Source of the DNA: ANME-2 cluster archaeon
GTDB taxonomy: Archaea; Halobacteriota; Methanosarcinia; Methanosarcinales; Methanocomedenaceae
DNA length: 6,597 nt
Assembly: GCA_023544495.1 (NCBI GenBank)
Contig: JAMJFV010000113.1
Location: 1 to 6,597 of the forward strand
Direction: 5' to 3'
Shown here in pieces: positions 5,137 to 6,597 of the stretch. The notes under the pieces are model-generated. The model saw only the letters and a list, made by a program, of their open reading frames with translations, was not told the origin of the DNA and did not search any database. Made by a program: the position numbers and the translations under genes. Within the stretch, counting starts at the first letter, position 1; every line of letters begins with the position of its first letter.

Positions 5137-5964
5137 TTACTGTTTTCCAAGCACGTCCCTGACGGCGCGCTCCATTATATCCACCGGAGGATCTATGCCG
5201 GTCCATATCCTGAAGCTCTCAACACCCTGAAGTACCAGCATTTTAATACCGTCAACGGTTATGGCTCCGGCTTTATTCGCTTCCTTCAACAACCTTGTCT
5301 GGAGCGGGCTGTACACCAGGTCAAATATCACCTGTGCGGTCTGCAACATATCCCCGGTGACAAGGGTCTGGTCAGTGTCAGGGTGCATTCCCACCGAGGT
5401 GGTGTTGATGATGATATGGGATTGTTCCACCAGTCTGTGCAGGTTTTCCAGGCCGGTGCCCACAGCCCTTCCGACCGAACTTACATTTGCTGCCAGCTTC
5501 GCCGCCCTCTCTGGTGTCCTGTTGGCGATAGTGATCCGGGCGCCGTTCGAGGCAAGCTGGTACGCCACAGCCCTGGCAGCGCCACCCGCGCCCAGTATAA
5601 GCACAATACTATGGGGGATTACAATTCCTGCAGATTTCAGGGCATTCACTGCCCCTATCCCGTCAGTATTGTGACCCACAAGACCGTTTCCCCTGAATTC
5701 GATCGTGTTTACTGCACCCACAGCCTCTGCCAGGGGATCCGGTTCCACCAGCCTGAGGGCTTTTTCCTTCAGGGGTATGGTAAGGTTCAATCCACCAAAG
5801 CCCATGGCCTTTGCACCAAGGATAGCGTCTTTCAGGTCGTCTTTCGTGACCCTGAACTTGTGATACTCGCAGTCCATGCCCAGCGCGGCAAAAGCAGCAT
5901 TGTGCATGACCGGGGACAGGCTGTGCTCTACGGGGTCTCCGAATACTGCATATAGCGTCTTCAT
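5137..5964 (-). CDS. aroE: Shikimate dehydrogenase (NADP+)
   Basis: This 275-residue protein, the normal AroE length, reduces 3-dehydroshikimate to shikimate with NADPH in the cytoplasm. The substrate site is complete: GDPVEHSLSPVMHN (9-22, Ser15 and Ser17), NLTIPLKE with catalytic Lys66, GAVNTI with Asn86, and GHNTDG with Asp101. Q246 in LVLQGVESF matches the conserved late Gln. The NADP site is GAGGAARA (125-132), with NRTPERA (148-154) binding the 2'-phosphate, which supports NADP over NAD. TTSVGM (188-193) and DLVYSP (215-220) are further AroE motifs. Its ATG overlaps the aroD stop by 4 bases (ATGA), and a strong GGAGGT lies at 5971-5976. tyrA follows after 16 bp. The gene is intact and unremarkable for the family. 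Confidence 0.97.
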   Translation of the reverse strand: MKTLYAVFGDPVEHSLSPVMHNAAFAALGMDCEYHKFRVTKDDLKDAILGAKAMGFGGLNLTIPLKEKALRLVEPDPLAEAVGAVNTIEFRGNGLVGHNTDGIGAVNALKSAGIVIPHSIVLILGAGGAARAVAYQLASNGARITIANRTPERAAKLAANVSSVGRAVGTGLENLHRLVEQSHIIINTTSVGMHPDTDQTLVTGDMLQTAQVIFDLVYSPLQTRLLKEANKAGAITVDGIKMLVLQGVESFRIWTGIDPPVDIMERAVRDVLGKQ

Positions 5965-6597
5965 GATAGTACCTCCAGCATGTGTTTCAATTCATCTATC
6001 TTCAGCTGTCCCGGTGCCACTGCCTCATCCACAGCACCGTAGGTCAGCACCGAGCCATAGAGCGGCGCCACCACCCTGGTATGCGCACCCAACCGCCCCA
6101 TTGCGATGGTGCATACAGGAAAACCGGCCTGCTGCGTAATTTCAAGCAGGCGCAGTGTATCGGCTGTGCCGGCAGGGGTCACTGCCAGTTTGGCAATGTC
6201 GGCCCCGGCATCCCTTGCCAGTATCAGGATCGAGAGCATGACATCTGAGGACGGTGTGGTAGAAAAATCATGGAGCGAGATGATAACGATCTTGCCTGCG
6301 GACTTCGCAGTATCTACCACTTTGCTGCGCAAAGGGGCCAAAAGTTCCACGTCCACGGCATCAGCCCTGTCAATGGTCGAGATGAGCAGTTCGATCCTGT
6401 CGGCTTCCCTGCCGTTCCACTGCCCGCCTTCCCGGGTGCAGCGGTTGGTGGCAATAATGGGCAGACCTACCTGGTGCTTCAGGTCTTTCAGCAGCGCTGC
6501 CGCACCGTCAACATCCCTGATACCCAAAAGGTCAAGCCTGACCTCAAGTATGGCGGCACCCAGTATCCTGGCCCGCTTTGCCGTGTGTATGGCATCA
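5961..6597 (-). CDS. aroD: Type I 3-dehydroquinate dehydratase, 5' partial
   Basis: The frame continues past the right edge, so the first codons are missing. A TTG at 6527 is in frame but is not the start: reading upstream gives ILGAAILEVRLDLLG, which contains the type I AroD hallmark E-x-R-x-D. Counting from that TTG, the Schiff-base lysine is Lys113 in ADIAKLAV (codon 6189-6191) and the catalytic histidine is His86 in SLHDF (codon 6270-6272). MGRLGAHTR (143-151) and YGSVLTYGA, then APGQ, complete the phosphate-like anion pocket and C-terminal pattern. The enzyme is an (alpha/beta)8 barrel that dehydrates 3-dehydroquinate to 3-dehydroshikimate. The product is passed to AroE, encoded with a 4-bp overlap. 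In methanogens a type II dehydroquinate synthase gene often precedes aroD; whether it does here is outside the window. Confidence 0.95.
   Translation of the reverse strand, partial: DAIHTAKRARILGAAILEVRLDLLGIRDVDGAAALLKDLKHQVGLPIIATNRCTREGGQWNGREADRIELLISTIDRADAVDVELLAPLRSKVVDTAKSAGKIVIISLHDFSTTPSSDVMLSILILARDAGADIAKLAVTPAGTADTLRLLEITQQAGFPVCTIAMGRLGAHTRVVAPLYGSVLTYGAVDEAVAPGQLKIDELKHMLEVLS
5971..5976 (-). promoter_or_regulatory. Shine-Dalgarno for aroE within the aroD 3' end
   Basis: On the minus strand GGAGGT lies 6 nt before ATG 5964, a perfect site embedded in the last codons of aroD. It fits independent plus coupled translation of aroE. Confidence 0.65.

Noticed and set aside
5121..5150. 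Upstream ATG giving a 445-residue TyrA
   Set aside because: The ten added residues precede the Rossmann strand, overlap aroE and lack a better RBS; 5120 is well supported.
5071..5955. 294-residue open frame on the plus strand
   Set aside because: It is antisense to aroE, which has every catalytic and cofactor motif; the plus-strand product resembles no family and has no RBS support.
6525..6527. TTG as the aroD start (188-residue form)
   Set aside because: The in-frame upstream sequence encodes the conserved E-x-R-x-D motif, so the true start is beyond the window.

Overview
The window most likely comes from a euryarchaeon related to methanogens or ANME archaea (Methanosarcinales-like). This is an inference from four things. 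The ribosome-binding sites are GGTGAT/GGAGGT-type. One promoter has an archaeal BRE/TATA form (CGAAA followed by CATATATATT). The aromatic genes are in the order aroD-aroE-tyrA, as I recall for methanogens. The gene families present (V4R protein, split YeeE pair, type I AroD, long TyrA) are common there. No rRNA, tRNA, mobile element or CRISPR array is visible.

Region 1 (1-1674, plus strand) is a tight four-gene run: the end of a cysteine-containing V4R-domain protein, a TusA-family sulfur carrier, and two half-size YeeE/YedE membrane proteins. The first half-protein resembles the C-terminal half of bacterial thiosulfate transporter YeeE (TsuA) and the second resembles its N-terminal half, so the halves are split and in swapped order. 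Together they look like a thiosulfate or reduced-sulfur uptake and relay system, with the V4R protein a possible sensor. Its promoter lies outside the window.

Region 2 (1660-2436, minus strand) is a NIF3/DUF34 dinuclear-metal protein, convergent with the YeeE pair and overlapping it by 15 bp. A 175-bp divergent intergenic region follows, with a good promoter and several inverted repeats facing the next gene.

Region 3 (2612-3790, plus strand) holds three small genes: an exported Met/Gly/His-rich protein with a PepSY-like domain, a 74-aa single-pass membrane protein with a cytoplasm-sized coiled coil, and a 97-aa winged-helix regulator without cysteines. The layout suggests a small envelope or metal-responsive module, but its function is unknown.

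Region 4 (3813-6597, minus strand) is an aromatic amino acid operon: aroD (5' end beyond the window), aroE and tyrA, joined by a 4-bp ATGA overlap and a 16-bp gap. AroD makes 3-dehydroshikimate, AroE reduces it to shikimate, and TyrA acts later, on prephenate, towards tyrosine. TyrA carries an unusual C-terminal region that reads like the FDX-ACB domain of phenylalanyl-tRNA synthetase beta. I regard this and the swapped split YeeE pair as the two observations most worth checking.
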